Origin: JBGPHT01 sp041484525
GTDB taxonomy: Bacteria; Acidobacteriota; Terriglobia; Bryobacterales; Bryobacteraceae
Direction: 5' to 3'
DNA length: 35,682 nt
Assembly: GCA_041484525.1 (NCBI GenBank)
Contig: JBGPHT010000075.1
Span: forward strand, 1 to 35,682
The notes under the pieces were generated by a model that had not been told where the DNA came from, ran no database searches, and worked only from the letters and a program-made list of their open reading frames with translations. Shown in pieces: positions 27,186 through 35,445 of the stretch; position 1 is the stretch's first letter; the number at the start of each line of letters is the position of its first letter. Both the position numbers and the translations under genes were made by a program.

Positions 27186-28580
27186 TCAGTTCTGCTGCCC
27201 GCGGCCTCTGCCGCCGCGCCCGCCGGTCGCTCCCGGCAATGTCACCAGCACCACGCGGTGGGCGTTCACCAGGTCGGACCGCACCGCTTTCTGAATGTCC
27301 GCGGGGGAGGCGGCGAGCTGCTGTTCGAGTTCCGTGTTCACGCGGTTGGGATCGTCGAAGACCGCGGCCGCGTCCGCCAGTGCCTGGGCGCGGCCCAGCG
27401 CCGTCAGCCGATTCTCGACGCCGCGCCGCAGCGCGATGCGCACGCGCTTCAGCTCCTGATCCGTGACCGGTTCGGCGTGCAGCTTCGCGATCTCTTCGGA
27501 GATGAGTCCTTCCACTTCCTGCGGCGTGTGTCCGGGCCGCACGGTGGCCGAGATGTGAAACGTGCCGGGGCCGACGCGCCGATCGGTCGAGGCCGAGACC
27601 TGCGTCGCCACTTGCTTCTCATCCACCAGCTTGCGATACAGCCGCGAGTTGTTGCCCCCACCGCCGCCGCGTCCGCCGAACCCTCCGCCTCCGCCGCCCA
27701 GGACCGAGGCCGCAAGACCCAACGCCCGCGCGTCCGGCTGGCCCGAAGGCGGAATGAGGTACGAGATATCCACGCGTGCGAATCGGGCCAGCGGATCGGT
27801 GTAGCTCGCACGCCGCTCGGCTGTTTTCGGATTCTCGCTGAGGTCAACCGGCTTGGGCGCCTCCTGCCGCTCGATCGTCCCGAAATACTTCCGGACCTTG
27901 GCCAGCGTCTCTTTCGTATCCAAGTCGCCCACCAGCGCCAGCACCGCGTTGTTGGGCGCGTAATACGTCTTGAAGAACTGCTTCACGTCGTCCACCGAGG
28001 CTGCGTCCAGGTCCTCCATCGACCCGATCACCGAGTGATGGTAGGCAAAGTTGTCGTAGATCATCTCTTCCAGCTTTTCCGAGACATTGCCGTACGCCTG
28101 GTTGTCGCCGCGCAGTCGCCGCTCTTCCTTGACGGCTTGCCGCTGATTCTCCACGTTCTCCGCCGTGATCACCAGGCCGCGCATGCGGTCCGCCTCGAGG
28201 TAGAGGCCCAGGTCGAGCTGGTTCTTCGGCAGGACTTCGTAGTACGAAGTGCGGTCCGTGTTGGTGGTCCCGTTCGAGTTGCCGCCGTTGGTGTAAATGA
28301 GGAAGTCCAGTTCCCCCATGCCGACGTTCTCCGACCCCTTGAACATCATGTGTTCGAACAGGTGCGCGAAGCCGGTGCGCCCCTTGCGCTCATCCTTCGA
28401 CCCCACCTTATAGTCGACGCAGATGGCGTAGACGGGCGCGAAGTGGTCCTCCGAAATAATCACGCGCAGACCGTTTTCCAGGCGCGTGTCGGTGAACTTG
28501 ATCTTCGGAATGCCCGAGGACGCCGTCTGTCCCAAAGCCAGGCCGGCAGCCAGCAGCGCGGCCGGAGCGAGCAGTTTCAT
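27186..28580 (-). CDS. M16-family zinc protease, catalytic subunit
   Basis: 464 residues, signal peptide (LAPAALLAAGLALGQ), intact zinc site HLFEH (residues 73-77) with the third ligand in QAVKEERR (Glu153 by spacing). It degrades peptides in the periplasm and probably pairs with the adjacent non-catalytic subunit. A Gly-rich tract at 295-309 sits just before SRLYRKLVDEK, where the family has a short Gly-rich loop contacting substrate. The C-terminus is again Gly/Arg-rich (GGRGGRGRGQQN). ATG at 28578-28580 follows a strong GGAGGTTTC. First gene of a two-gene operon, divergent from the ADOP permease across 71 bp. Confidence 0.93.
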   Translation of the reverse strand: MKLLAPAALLAAGLALGQTASSGIPKIKFTDTRLENGLRVIISEDHFAPVYAICVDYKVGSKDERKGRTGFAHLFEHMMFKGSENVGMGELDFLIYTNGGNSNGTTNTDRTSYYEVLPKNQLDLGLYLEADRMRGLVITAENVENQRQAVKEERRLRGDNQAYGNVSEKLEEMIYDNFAYHHSVIGSMEDLDAASVDDVKQFFKTYYAPNNAVLALVGDLDTKETLAKVRKYFGTIERQEAPKPVDLSENPKTAERRASYTDPLARFARVDISYLIPPSGQPDARALGLAASVLGGGGGGFGGRGGGGGNNSRLYRKLVDEKQVATQVSASTDRRVGPGTFHISATVRPGHTPQEVEGLISEEIAKLHAEPVTDQELKRVRIALRRGVENRLTALGRAQALADAAAVFDDPNRVNTELEQQLAASPADIQKAVRSDLVNAHRVVLVTLPGATGGRGGRGRGQQN

Positions 28581-28651
28581 GAAACCTCCGATAGGGATGG
28601 TTTTAGCACAAAAACTGCGAACCTTAGCCGCTCCCCATCGTATTAAGCGTT

Positions 28652-31105
28652 ATGCGGCTCAAGTATGTTCTGCGGCGGCTCATGCGGGCGCCGATGTTCA
28701 CGACCATCACGGTGGCCACACTCGCCATCGGAATTGGCGCCAATACCGCCATTTTCAGCGTGCTGGAAGGCATTCTGCTCAAGCCGCTGCCCTACCCGCA
28801 GCCGGACACGCTGATCGCGGTCGACCACTCGGCGCCGGGCGTGAATCTCAAGAACGCGGGATCGGCCCCCTTCCTCTATTTCACGTATCGCGATGAAAGC
28901 CGCACCCTGCTGGACGTCGGTATCTGGCGGCCGGACGCCTACACCATTACCGGCGTGGCTGCGCCCGAACACGTCGACGGGATCGATGTTACCGATGGCG
29001 TGCTGCCGATGCTGGGCGTGCAGCCGGTGCTGGGCCGCGTCTTCACGCACCAGGACGATTCGCCCGGAAGCCCGGACACGGTCATGCTGAGCTTCGGCTA
29101 TTGGCAATCGCGATTCGGCGGCGACCGTTCCACGATCGGACGGCGCATCATGGTTGACGGCAAGGCCCGGGAAATCATCGGCGTGCTGCCCGCGAACTTC
29201 CGCCTTCTTGACCGGAAGCCGGCTCTGCTCACCCCTCTGCAATTCGATCGCAACAAAACGCATCTGGGGAATTTCAGCTATCAGTCCATCGCCCGGCTGC
29301 GGCCGGGAGTCACGCTGGCGCAGGCGAGCGCCGACGCCGCCCGCATCATCCCGATAGCGCTGCGAAAGTTTCCCCCATTCCCCGGCTACACCTTCAAGAT
29401 GTTCGAAGAGGTCCGGCTCGGTCCCGTCTTGCGGCCGCTCAAGCAGGAGGTAGTCGGCGATATCGGCACCGTGCTCTGGGTGCTGATGGGCACCATCGGA
29501 ATCGTGCTGCTGATTGCCTGCGCCAGTGTGGCGAATCTACTGTTGGTGCGGACCGAAGGGCGGCAGCAGGAGTTGGCGATCCGAGCCGCGCTCGGCGCCG
29601 GCCGCGGCCGCATCGCGCGCGAGCTATTCATGGAGAGTATCGCGCTCGGTGTATTCGGCGGCGCGCTCGGATTGGCCCTTGCGTACGGCGCCCTGCGGCT
29701 GCTGGTGGCCATCGCGCCCGCCAACCTTCCGCGGCTGGATGAGATTTCGATCGACGGTTTCGTGCTGCTGTTCACCCTTGCGATCTCGCTCGTGGCGGGC
29801 GTGTTGTTCGGCGTGATTCCCGCCGTCAAGTATGCCGGCCCGCGCCTGGCAGCCAGCGTCCAAGCCGGCGGACGCGCCCTGGGCCAAAGCCGGGAGCGGC
29901 ATCGCGTCAGGAGCACCCTGGTGGTAGTTCAAGTGGCTCTGGCGCTGGTGCTGCTGATCAGCTCCGGGCTCATGATCCGCACATTTCAGACGCTGCGGCG
30001 CGTCGAACCCGGCTTCACGCGTCCGGCGGAAATACAGACGCTTCGCGTTTTCATTCCGGGGTCGCAGGCTCGCGAAGCCGTCCAGGCGATCCGTATGCAG
30101 CAGGACATGATGGAAAAGATCGCGGCCGTTCCCGGCGTCCGATCGGTGGCGGCGGCCAGCATCGTTCCCATGGACGGCCAGGGCTGGACGGATCCGCTAT
30201 ACGCGGATGACCATGTCTATGCGGAGTCTCAAGTGCCGCCACTGCGCCGCTTCAAGTTCATGTCGCCCGGACTTCTGAAGACCATGGGCAATACGCTGAT
30301 CGCCGGCCGTGATCTCACCTGGACGGATACTTACGAGAAGCGGCCGGTTGCGCTGGTGTCGGAGAACCTGGCGCGCGAGTTGTGGCGCGATCCGCAGGCG
30401 GCCCTCGGGAAGCGCGTCCGCGAGAGCCTGAAGGCAGAGTGGCGTGAGATCATCGGCGTAGTCGGCGACGAGCGCGATGACGGAGTGAATCAAAAGGCTC
30501 CGTCGATCGTACTCTGGCCTCTCCTGATGGACAATTTCGAAGGCGACAAGGCATTCGTGCAGAGGTCCGTGGCGTTCATGATTCGCAGCAGCCGCACCGG
30601 CTCGACCGGATTTGTCAAGGACGTTAGCCAGGCCGTGTGGGCGGTGAGTCCCAATATCCCGCTGTCCGGCGTTCGCACGCTCGAAGAGGTCTATAAGAAA
30701 TCGATGGCGCGCACCTCGTTCGCCCTGGTGATGCTCGCCATCGCGGGCGGCATGGCGTTATTGCTGGGTGTGGTCGGGATCTACGGCGTCATTTCTTATT
30801 CGGTGGCGCAACGGACGCGGGAGATCGGCATCCGAATGGCCCTGGGCGCGCGCGAACAGGAAGTGACGCGAATGTTCGTGGCCCACGGACTGCGGCTGGC
30901 GGCGGCCGGCGTGTCATGTGGACTGGTGGCCGCGTTCGCGCTGATGCGCCTGATGTCCTCGCTGCTATTCGAAGTGAGCCCGGCCGATCCATTGACTTAC
31001 GCCAGCGTCTCTCTCGGCCTGACGATCGCGGCCGTACTGGCCAGCTATCTACCGGCGCTCCGGGCGACGGCCATCGATCCGATGGAGGCCCTCAGGGCCG
31101 ATTAG
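28652..31105 (+). CDS. ADOP-type (duplicated orphan) ABC transporter permease
   Basis: 817 residues built from two MacB/FtsX-like permease halves. Each half has an N-terminal helix, a periplasmic MacB_PCD domain and FtsX helices: first TM in TVATLAIGIGANTAIFSV, FtsX-1 around IGIVLLIACASVANLLLV, second-half start VVVQVALALVLLISSGLM, FtsX-2 around LLGVVGIYGVISYSVAQ. Both halves keep the E-x-A/G-I-R-x-A-L-G-A coupling motif (QELAIRAALGAG; REIGIRMALGAR). No ATPase gene is adjacent, as is typical of ADOPs ('orphan'). Probable role in mechanotransmission or export of an unknown substrate. ATG at 28652 has a poor ribosome site and TATTAA directly upstream (28641-28646). Confidence 0.93.
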   Translation: MRLKYVLRRLMRAPMFTTITVATLAIGIGANTAIFSVLEGILLKPLPYPQPDTLIAVDHSAPGVNLKNAGSAPFLYFTYRDESRTLLDVGIWRPDAYTITGVAAPEHVDGIDVTDGVLPMLGVQPVLGRVFTHQDDSPGSPDTVMLSFGYWQSRFGGDRSTIGRRIMVDGKAREIIGVLPANFRLLDRKPALLTPLQFDRNKTHLGNFSYQSIARLRPGVTLAQASADAARIIPIALRKFPPFPGYTFKMFEEVRLGPVLRPLKQEVVGDIGTVLWVLMGTIGIVLLIACASVANLLLVRTEGRQQELAIRAALGAGRGRIARELFMESIALGVFGGALGLALAYGALRLLVAIAPANLPRLDEISIDGFVLLFTLAISLVAGVLFGVIPAVKYAGPRLAASVQAGGRALGQSRERHRVRSTLVVVQVALALVLLISSGLMIRTFQTLRRVEPGFTRPAEIQTLRVFIPGSQAREAVQAIRMQQDMMEKIAAVPGVRSVAAASIVPMDGQGWTDPLYADDHVYAESQVPPLRRFKFMSPGLLKTMGNTLIAGRDLTWTDTYEKRPVALVSENLARELWRDPQAALGKRVRESLKAEWREIIGVVGDERDDGVNQKAPSIVLWPLLMDNFEGDKAFVQRSVAFMIRSSRTGSTGFVKDVSQAVWAVSPNIPLSGVRTLEEVYKKSMARTSFALVMLAIAGGMALLLGVVGIYGVISYSVAQRTREIGIRMALGAREQEVTRMFVAHGLRLAAAGVSCGLVAAFALMRLMSSLLFEVSPADPLTYASVSLGLTIAAVLASYLPALRATAIDPMEALRAD

Positions 31106-31163
31106 CCCACGACTATCCAAAGTTATGGGTGTATTTGGGCCCTAAATGCGCCACGCTGATGGC

Positions 31164-32150
31164 ATGCGACTGTGCGCCATCGTTCTGCTGCTGGCGGCCC
31201 GCGGCGCCTTCGCCGCCGACACGCTGCTTTCCGACTATGCTCCGCCGGAGACCCGGGTCGTGTTCGGCATCCGCCTGCGCAACTTCCTCGACGCCATCAT
31301 CACCTCCGGCCAGATCCAGGACCTGCGCGCGAAGACCGCCGGGGCGATGGCGCTGAGCGGTTTCCCCGGCTTCGATCCATTCACCGATCTCGACGAAGTG
31401 CTGGTCGCCACTTCGGGCGCCGGCGAAAAGGCGCCGTCCATCGCCATTCTGCGCGGCCGCTTCGACGTCGACCGCCTCGCCGGCGCCGCGCCCCGCTATC
31501 ATGGCATTCCCATCATCAGCAACAAGCAGGGCCCGGACACCGTGACCGCACTGGTAAATTCCTCGACGGCGCTCGCGGGGACGTTGGCATTGGTCCGCGC
31601 CGCCATCGACAACCGGGGCGGCGCCGGTCGCCTCTCACTCAAGCTCGCCGCGCGCAGCGAGGAACTTCGAGCCAAGTACGACATCTGGGGAACCGCGGAT
31701 CAGATCCCGCCTTCCGCCCAACCCGCCGGCCAGGCCAATCCTTTCGGCGGCATCGACGGTTTCGATTTCGGCGCCGCTTTTCATAAGAGTCTCGACCTCA
31801 CCGCCGAGTTCCACGCGCGCACTCGCAAGGACGCCGAGGAGATGCGCAAGATGGTCGATCTGCTCAAGGCCATGTTGCAGGGCGCCAAGTCCACCACCCC
31901 CAGCGCGACTCGTTTCGACATGCGCCTCGAGAGCAGCACTTTGAAGATCTCGCTCATGGTTCCCGAGTCGGAGCTGAAAAAGACGGTGAAGACGCAGCGC
32001 GCCAGCCTGGAATCCGCGCTCCTGTCGCAGCTTGCCAAGCCGCAGCCGGCCGTCTCCCTGAAGCCGGCCCCGGCGCCACCCACGCCCCCGCGCGCGCTCA
32101 GCGACGCCAGAGGCAATACCGTCACTGTGATGCTCCCGGGCGGACACTAG
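31164..32150 (+). CDS. Secreted protein of unknown function
   Basis: 328 residues from ATG 31164 (an ATG six codons upstream, 31146, would push the signal peptide inward). Signal peptide LCAIVLLLAARGAFAAD. The mature part begins DYAPPETRVVFGIRLRN, has a mixed alpha/beta pattern with VLVATSGAG and SIAILRGRFDVDRL, then a helical region with KDAEEMRKMVDLLKAMLQG and a Pro-rich tail (KPAPAPPTPPRALS). Not recognised; paralogues in Solibacter-like genomes seem likely, but I cannot test that. It follows the ADOP permease by 58 bp in the same direction. Confidence 0.75.
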   Translation: MRLCAIVLLLAARGAFAADTLLSDYAPPETRVVFGIRLRNFLDAIITSGQIQDLRAKTAGAMALSGFPGFDPFTDLDEVLVATSGAGEKAPSIAILRGRFDVDRLAGAAPRYHGIPIISNKQGPDTVTALVNSSTALAGTLALVRAAIDNRGGAGRLSLKLAARSEELRAKYDIWGTADQIPPSAQPAGQANPFGGIDGFDFGAAFHKSLDLTAEFHARTRKDAEEMRKMVDLLKAMLQGAKSTTPSATRFDMRLESSTLKISLMVPESELKKTVKTQRASLESALLSQLAKPQPAVSLKPAPAPPTPPRALSDARGNTVTVMLPGGH

Positions 32151-32226
32151 ACTTGCACCTCATCTCCGCTGCCTGACAAAATAAGCCTATCGAAAACTCT
32201 GCAGGGCGCACCGGCAGCATGGCCGT

Positions 32227-32988
32227 ATGAACGGCTTCATGAATCCGGCGGAATTCGCCAACATTGCGAAAAGCGAACGCGACTTCTGGTGGTTTCGCGG
32301 CATGCGCGAAATCCTCTTCCGCGCCATCGCTCCGTACCTGGAGGGCCGGAGAATCTCGCGCGCCCTGGAAGCCGGCTGCGGCACCGGTTACCTGGCCGGC
32401 CTGCTCCAGAAGGAGCGCGGCTGGCCCATCATCCCCACGGATATCAGCGGCGACGGCCTGCGCTACGCGCGCCGTATGGGCGTCACTAACGGAGTTCAGA
32501 GCAATGCCCTTTCGCTCCCTTTCCCGGACGCCACTTTCGACCTGCTGATGTCGTTCGACCTCCTGGTCCATCTCCCGCACGGCGTCGAGGCCGACGCGGC
32601 GCGCGAGTGGTCGCGCGTGCTGGCGCCCGGCGGACTGCTGGTGGTCCGCGCCGCGGCATTCAACACTTTGCTCAGCCGCCACTCGGCGTTCGTCTACGAG
32701 CGGCAGCGATTCACACGCCACCAGTTGACGGGCGTGTTCGCCGCGGCAGGCATCCGCATCCTGCGCGCCACCTACGCCAACACGTTGTTGCTGCCGGTCG
32801 CGCTGTTCAAGTTCCGCGTCTGGGAGCCGCTGTTGCGCCGCCCGCCATCGAGCGGCGTCGAGCCCATGCCGCCCTGGCTCGACCGCCTGCTCTACGCCCC
32901 GCTGGCGCTCGAATCCCGCTGGATCGGCTCCGGCCGCAACCTCCCCATAGGCCAATCGGTACTCCTGATTGGTGAGAAGATATTGTGA
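32227..32988 (+). CDS. Class I SAM-dependent methyltransferase
   Basis: 253 residues. It has the family's N-terminal ERDFWWFRGMREIL, motif I ALEAGCGTGYL (S-adenosylmethionine binding), post-I Asp in PTDISGDGLRYARR, motif II FDLLMSFDLLVHLP and motif III APGGLLVVRAAAF. No membrane helix. The W-W-F-x-x-R region is common in methyltransferases encoded in polysaccharide or polyprenyl-linked-glycan loci. Its stop overlaps the GTG start of the downstream glycosyltransferase (GTGA), so the two are translationally coupled and probably act on the same glycan or lipid. Confidence 0.88.
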   Translation: MNGFMNPAEFANIAKSERDFWWFRGMREILFRAIAPYLEGRRISRALEAGCGTGYLAGLLQKERGWPIIPTDISGDGLRYARRMGVTNGVQSNALSLPFPDATFDLLMSFDLLVHLPHGVEADAAREWSRVLAPGGLLVVRAAAFNTLLSRHSAFVYERQRFTRHQLTGVFAAAGIRILRATYANTLLLPVALFKFRVWEPLLRRPPSSGVEPMPPWLDRLLYAPLALESRWIGSGRNLPIGQSVLLIGEKIL

Positions 32989-33710
32989 TTGTGCCGGGGA
33001 CCCCGAAGTTTCCATCTCTCAGCGTCTTCTTTCCGGCGTACAATGACGCGCCGTCGCTGCCGAAGCTCGTCGCCAAGACTTTCGCGGTACTCGAGGCGCA
33101 CGCTACCGATTACGAAGTGATCGTGGTGAACGACGGCAGCTACGACAACACGGCGGCGGTCCTCGAAGATCTGCGCCGGAAGTTCGCACCCTGCATGCGC
33201 GTGATCTCGCATCCGGAGAACCGCGGATACGGCGGCGCGCTTCGCTCCGGTTTCGCCGCCGCACAAAAGAATTGGGTGTTCTACACCGATGGCGACAGCC
33301 AGTACGATGTCTCCGAGCTGCCGCTGCTGCTCGAACTCGCCGGCCCGCGGACCGGCCTCGTCAACGGCTACAAACTGCAGCGCCACGACCCCACGCACCG
33401 CATCTGGATCGGCAACATCTACAACTTCTGCGCGCGCCTGCTGTTTCGCATCCGCATTCGCGATATCGATTGCGACTACCGTCTCATCCGCCGCGACCTG
33501 CTCGACAAGATCCATCTCACTTCCACCAGCGGCACCATTTGCGTCGAGCTGGTGCGCAAGCTCGAGCTGAGCGGCTGCGAGGTGCTGGAGACGGGCGTGC
33601 ATCACTACCCGCGGCTCTATGGGCGCTCGCAGTTCTTCCGCCTGCGCTCGCTGGCCGTCACGTTCTACCAGCTCGTGCGGCTTTGGATACGGACCGTGAT
33701 CCTGCAATAG
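32985..33710 (+). CDS. GT2 glycosyltransferase, polyprenyl-phosphate type
   Basis: 241 residues of GT-A fold. FFPAYNDAPSLPKLV and VIVVNDGSYDN (nucleotide binding), GYGGALRSGF, and the metal-binding YTDGDSQYD are present, then DIDCDYRLIRRDLL. The short length and lack of clear C-terminal helices resemble the catalytic domain of dolichyl/polyprenyl-phosphate mannose or glucose synthases (DPM1-like), which charge a lipid carrier at the inner membrane face. The start is GTG 32985, overlapping the methyltransferase stop by 4 nt. The sugar cannot be told. Confidence 0.9.
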   Translation: MIVPGTPKFPSLSVFFPAYNDAPSLPKLVAKTFAVLEAHATDYEVIVVNDGSYDNTAAVLEDLRRKFAPCMRVISHPENRGYGGALRSGFAAAQKNWVFYTDGDSQYDVSELPLLLELAGPRTGLVNGYKLQRHDPTHRIWIGNIYNFCARLLFRIRIRDIDCDYRLIRRDLLDKIHLTSTSGTICVELVRKLELSGCEVLETGVHHYPRLYGRSQFFRLRSLAVTFYQLVRLWIRTVILQ

Positions 33711-33711
33711 C

Positions 33712-33735
33712 GCATTCACCGCCGAGACGCCGAGA
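33712..33735. repeat. Dispersed CGCCGAGA-type repeat (copy 2, intergenic)
   Basis: Identical over 24 bases to 20881-20904, starting at the first base after the glycosyltransferase stop and continuing GACCGCAGAGAACGCAAA. On the minus strand it reads like a run of short TCTCGGCG/TCTGCGG units ending GGTGAATGC. Function unknown. Confidence 0.65.
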
Positions 33736-33787
33736 CCGCAGAGAACGCAAACTGCCTTGGAGGTTTCGACCTGGGAACGCGGCGTTC

Positions 33788-34282
33788 TTATGTGCGAACG
33801 AGTGCGCCGGGTTCGTTTGGTAAAGCGATGGAGCGGAGCAGAATGAGGTTGCCGAGGGCGCGCTGGAACATGCGGTGGAGACGGGTCTCGTAGCGGGATA
33901 TCAGGTCGGATTGGGGTTGTTGCGAGAGCGAGTTGAAGGCGGAGGCGATGCGGGTGACCTCGTCGGCGCCGGGCTCCTTGGCAATGGCGAGGTCCAGCAG
34001 GCGGGTCTCGATGGCCAAGGCGCGGCGCTGGCGCCAGGAGGCGGCAATCATCTCCTCGATCATCCCCAACTCGACGTCGTTGGCGGGACGGAAGCAGTCG
34101 AGAAACTGCGCGTGGTGCCGATCGAAGCACTCCCGCAATTCGTTGTCGAGCACCACGCATCGGGCGAGCAGACCGTGGCGGACGGCGTTCCTCGACGACC
34201 GCTTCTTCCCTTCGGGCGTGACAGGACCGAGAGAGCGGGCTCCGTTGGCCCGCGATGCGGAAACCTGGTTAATTGTGGACAT
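33788..34282 (-). CDS. Conserved small protein (GPxTxEGKxxSSxNAxxHGL family), next to terminase-like genes
   Basis: 164 residues. The N-terminus ASRANGARSLGPVTPEGKKR, followed by SSRNAVRHGL, is a basic motif block that I recognise from many Acidobacteria proteins of unknown function. It also resembles the G-N-x-N-A-x-K-H-G start of some phage small-terminase proteins. The rest is helical (ELGMIEEMIAASWRQRRALA; ETRLHRMFQRALGNLILLR). A DNA-binding or terminase-small-subunit-like role is inference. The ATG follows GAGGATATGA (spacing 5). Unlike its neighbours it appears intact. It diverges from the terminase-like pseudogenes, and a 13-bp hairpin (33775-33787) lies after its stop. Confidence 0.75.
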   Translation of the reverse strand: MSTINQVSASRANGARSLGPVTPEGKKRSSRNAVRHGLLARCVVLDNELRECFDRHHAQFLDCFRPANDVELGMIEEMIAASWRQRRALAIETRLLDLAIAKEPGADEVTRIASAFNSLSQQPQSDLISRYETRLHRMFQRALGNLILLRSIALPNEPGALVRT

Positions 34283-34299
34283 TCATATCCTCTTATCAC

Positions 34300-34305
34300 A
34301 GTATA
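34300..34305 (-). promoter_or_regulatory. Possible -10 element of the small conserved gene
   Basis: TATACT on the minus strand, embedded in CTCTATATACTGTGA, lies 17 nt upstream of the ATG at 34282. It is the only AT-rich patch in the divergent intergenic region. No good -35 is visible. Confidence 0.3.
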
Positions 34306-34473
34306 TAGAGCGACAGTGCGGCTAGTGTCGTAAGTCGTTGATTATGTTGGCGCAATGTGCTGTGACGGGGGCCGTGGGGCGGGTGCATTCAGGGGTATTG
34401 CGGACTCCTCGATGCTAGGGTGGAATCGGGACCATGTGGAGCATAAAGAAAAGCAGCAAGCCGCCGGAGAGCG

Positions 34474-34828
34474 GTGCAGAGTCACGCGATCGAGAGAGAA
34501 TCGGACGCGGCGGAGTGGATGCGGGAGCGGCTGGGATTCGAGCCGGACGAGGTGCAGCGGTGAGTCCTGTCAGGGACGGGAAAGCGGGTGGTGCTGAACT
34601 GCACGAGGCAGTGGGGGAAGTCGACGATCACGGCGGCGAAGGCGGTCCACCAGGCGTCAACGGAGCCGGGGAGCCTGACGGTGGTGGTATCGCCGAGCGC
34701 GCGGCAGAGCGGAGAGTTTGTGCGCAAGGCGGCGGAGTTCGGGCGGCGGCTGGGGGAGCGGGGCCTTCGACCAGGACCTGATGGAGCGCGCGGTGTCGGA
34801 CCGATTCGAACCGCTGCTGATCCGGTAA
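34474..34828 (+). pseudogene. Terminase-like ATPase subunit, inactivated
   Basis: From GTG 34474 (GGAG 6 nt upstream) one frame reads AAEWMRERLGFEPDEVQR, hits TGA at 34561-34563, and continues VLSG..RVVLNCTRQWGKSTITAA. This is a phage terminase large-subunit Walker A region, followed by VVVSPSARQSGEFVRKAAEF. Homologues then have about 150 more ATPase residues including Walker B; here the sequence jumps near 34765 into another frame encoding only AFDQDLMERAVSDRFEPLL and TAA (34826-34828). So there is one nonsense codon (CGA to TGA would explain it) and one internal out-of-frame deletion. The normal role is DNA packaging or translocation. The gene is strikingly G-rich, unlike the flanking genes. 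Confidence 0.75.
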
Positions 34829-34837
34829 GGGGAGCGG

Positions 34838-35445
34838 ATGGAGAAAGGATGGTTCGTGGGGGTGGACCTGGGGCAGGCGCAGGATTTTACGGCAGTGGCG
34901 GCGGTGGAGCGGGTGGCGGAGCAGTTCGGGTATCACCAATATTGGACGCTACGGCTGCGGCACCTGGAGCGGATGGCGCTGGGGACGCCGTATCCGGCGA
35001 TGGTGCGGCGGGTGTGCGAGATTGTGCGGTCGGGAGAGTTGGCGGGGCGGTGCCACCTGGTGGTGGATGCGACGGGAGTGGGGCGGCCGGTGGTGGACCT
35101 GTTAAGGGAGGCGCGGACGGGGTGCCGGATACTGCCGGTGACGATCACGGGTGGGGATGCGGAGAGTGTGGAGGGCGGCTATTACCGGACGCCGAAGCGG
35201 GACCTGGTGACGGGGGTGCAGGTGCTGCTGTAGCGCGGGGGATTGCAGATGGCGGCGGGGCTGGCGGAGGGGTCGACGCTGTCGAAGGAGATGTCGGAGA
35301 TGCGGGTGAAGTATACGGCGTCGGGGAATGTGCAGTATGGGGCGTGGCGGGAGGGGACGCACGACGACCCCTGGTGCTGGCGGTGGCGCTGGCGTGCTGG
35401 GGGGCGCGGAAGGTTTATCCGCGGGGGCCGTATGGGACGGGGTGA
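34838..35445 (+). pseudogene. Terminase-like nuclease subunit, inactivated
   Basis: ATG 34838, nine bases after the ATPase stop with GGGGAG between them, starts GWFVGVDLGQAQDFTAVAAV, the RNase-H-fold first strand of terminase nuclease domains. LVVDATGVGRPVVDLL (second acidic strand) and YYRTPKRDLVTGVQVLL follow. A TAG at 35231-35233 interrupts it (GAG to TAG likely). The frame resumes MAAGLAEGSTLSKEMSEM up to THDDP, then a frameshift near 35370 leads into LVLAVALACWGARKVYPRG and TGA at 35443-35445. The intact form would be about 200 residues. Encoding ATPase and nuclease as separate ORFs is original, since both starts have ribosome sites. Confidence 0.78.

Noticed and set aside
26595..28646. 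683-residue plus-strand frame across the two M16 genes
   Set aside because: It spans two well-defined minus-strand proteases and contains long Pro runs that mirror their Gly tracts.
33775..33787. GAACG-CGG-CGTTC hairpin as an intrinsic terminator
   Set aside because: Only five base pairs and no T-tract on either strand.
34434..34781. Plus-strand frame starting MWSIKKSSKPPESG upstream of the terminase-like ATPase
   Set aside because: After the first ~18 residues it becomes Gly/Arg/Glu low-complexity, while another frame carries the Walker A motif. It may at most hold the original N-terminus of the pseudogene.
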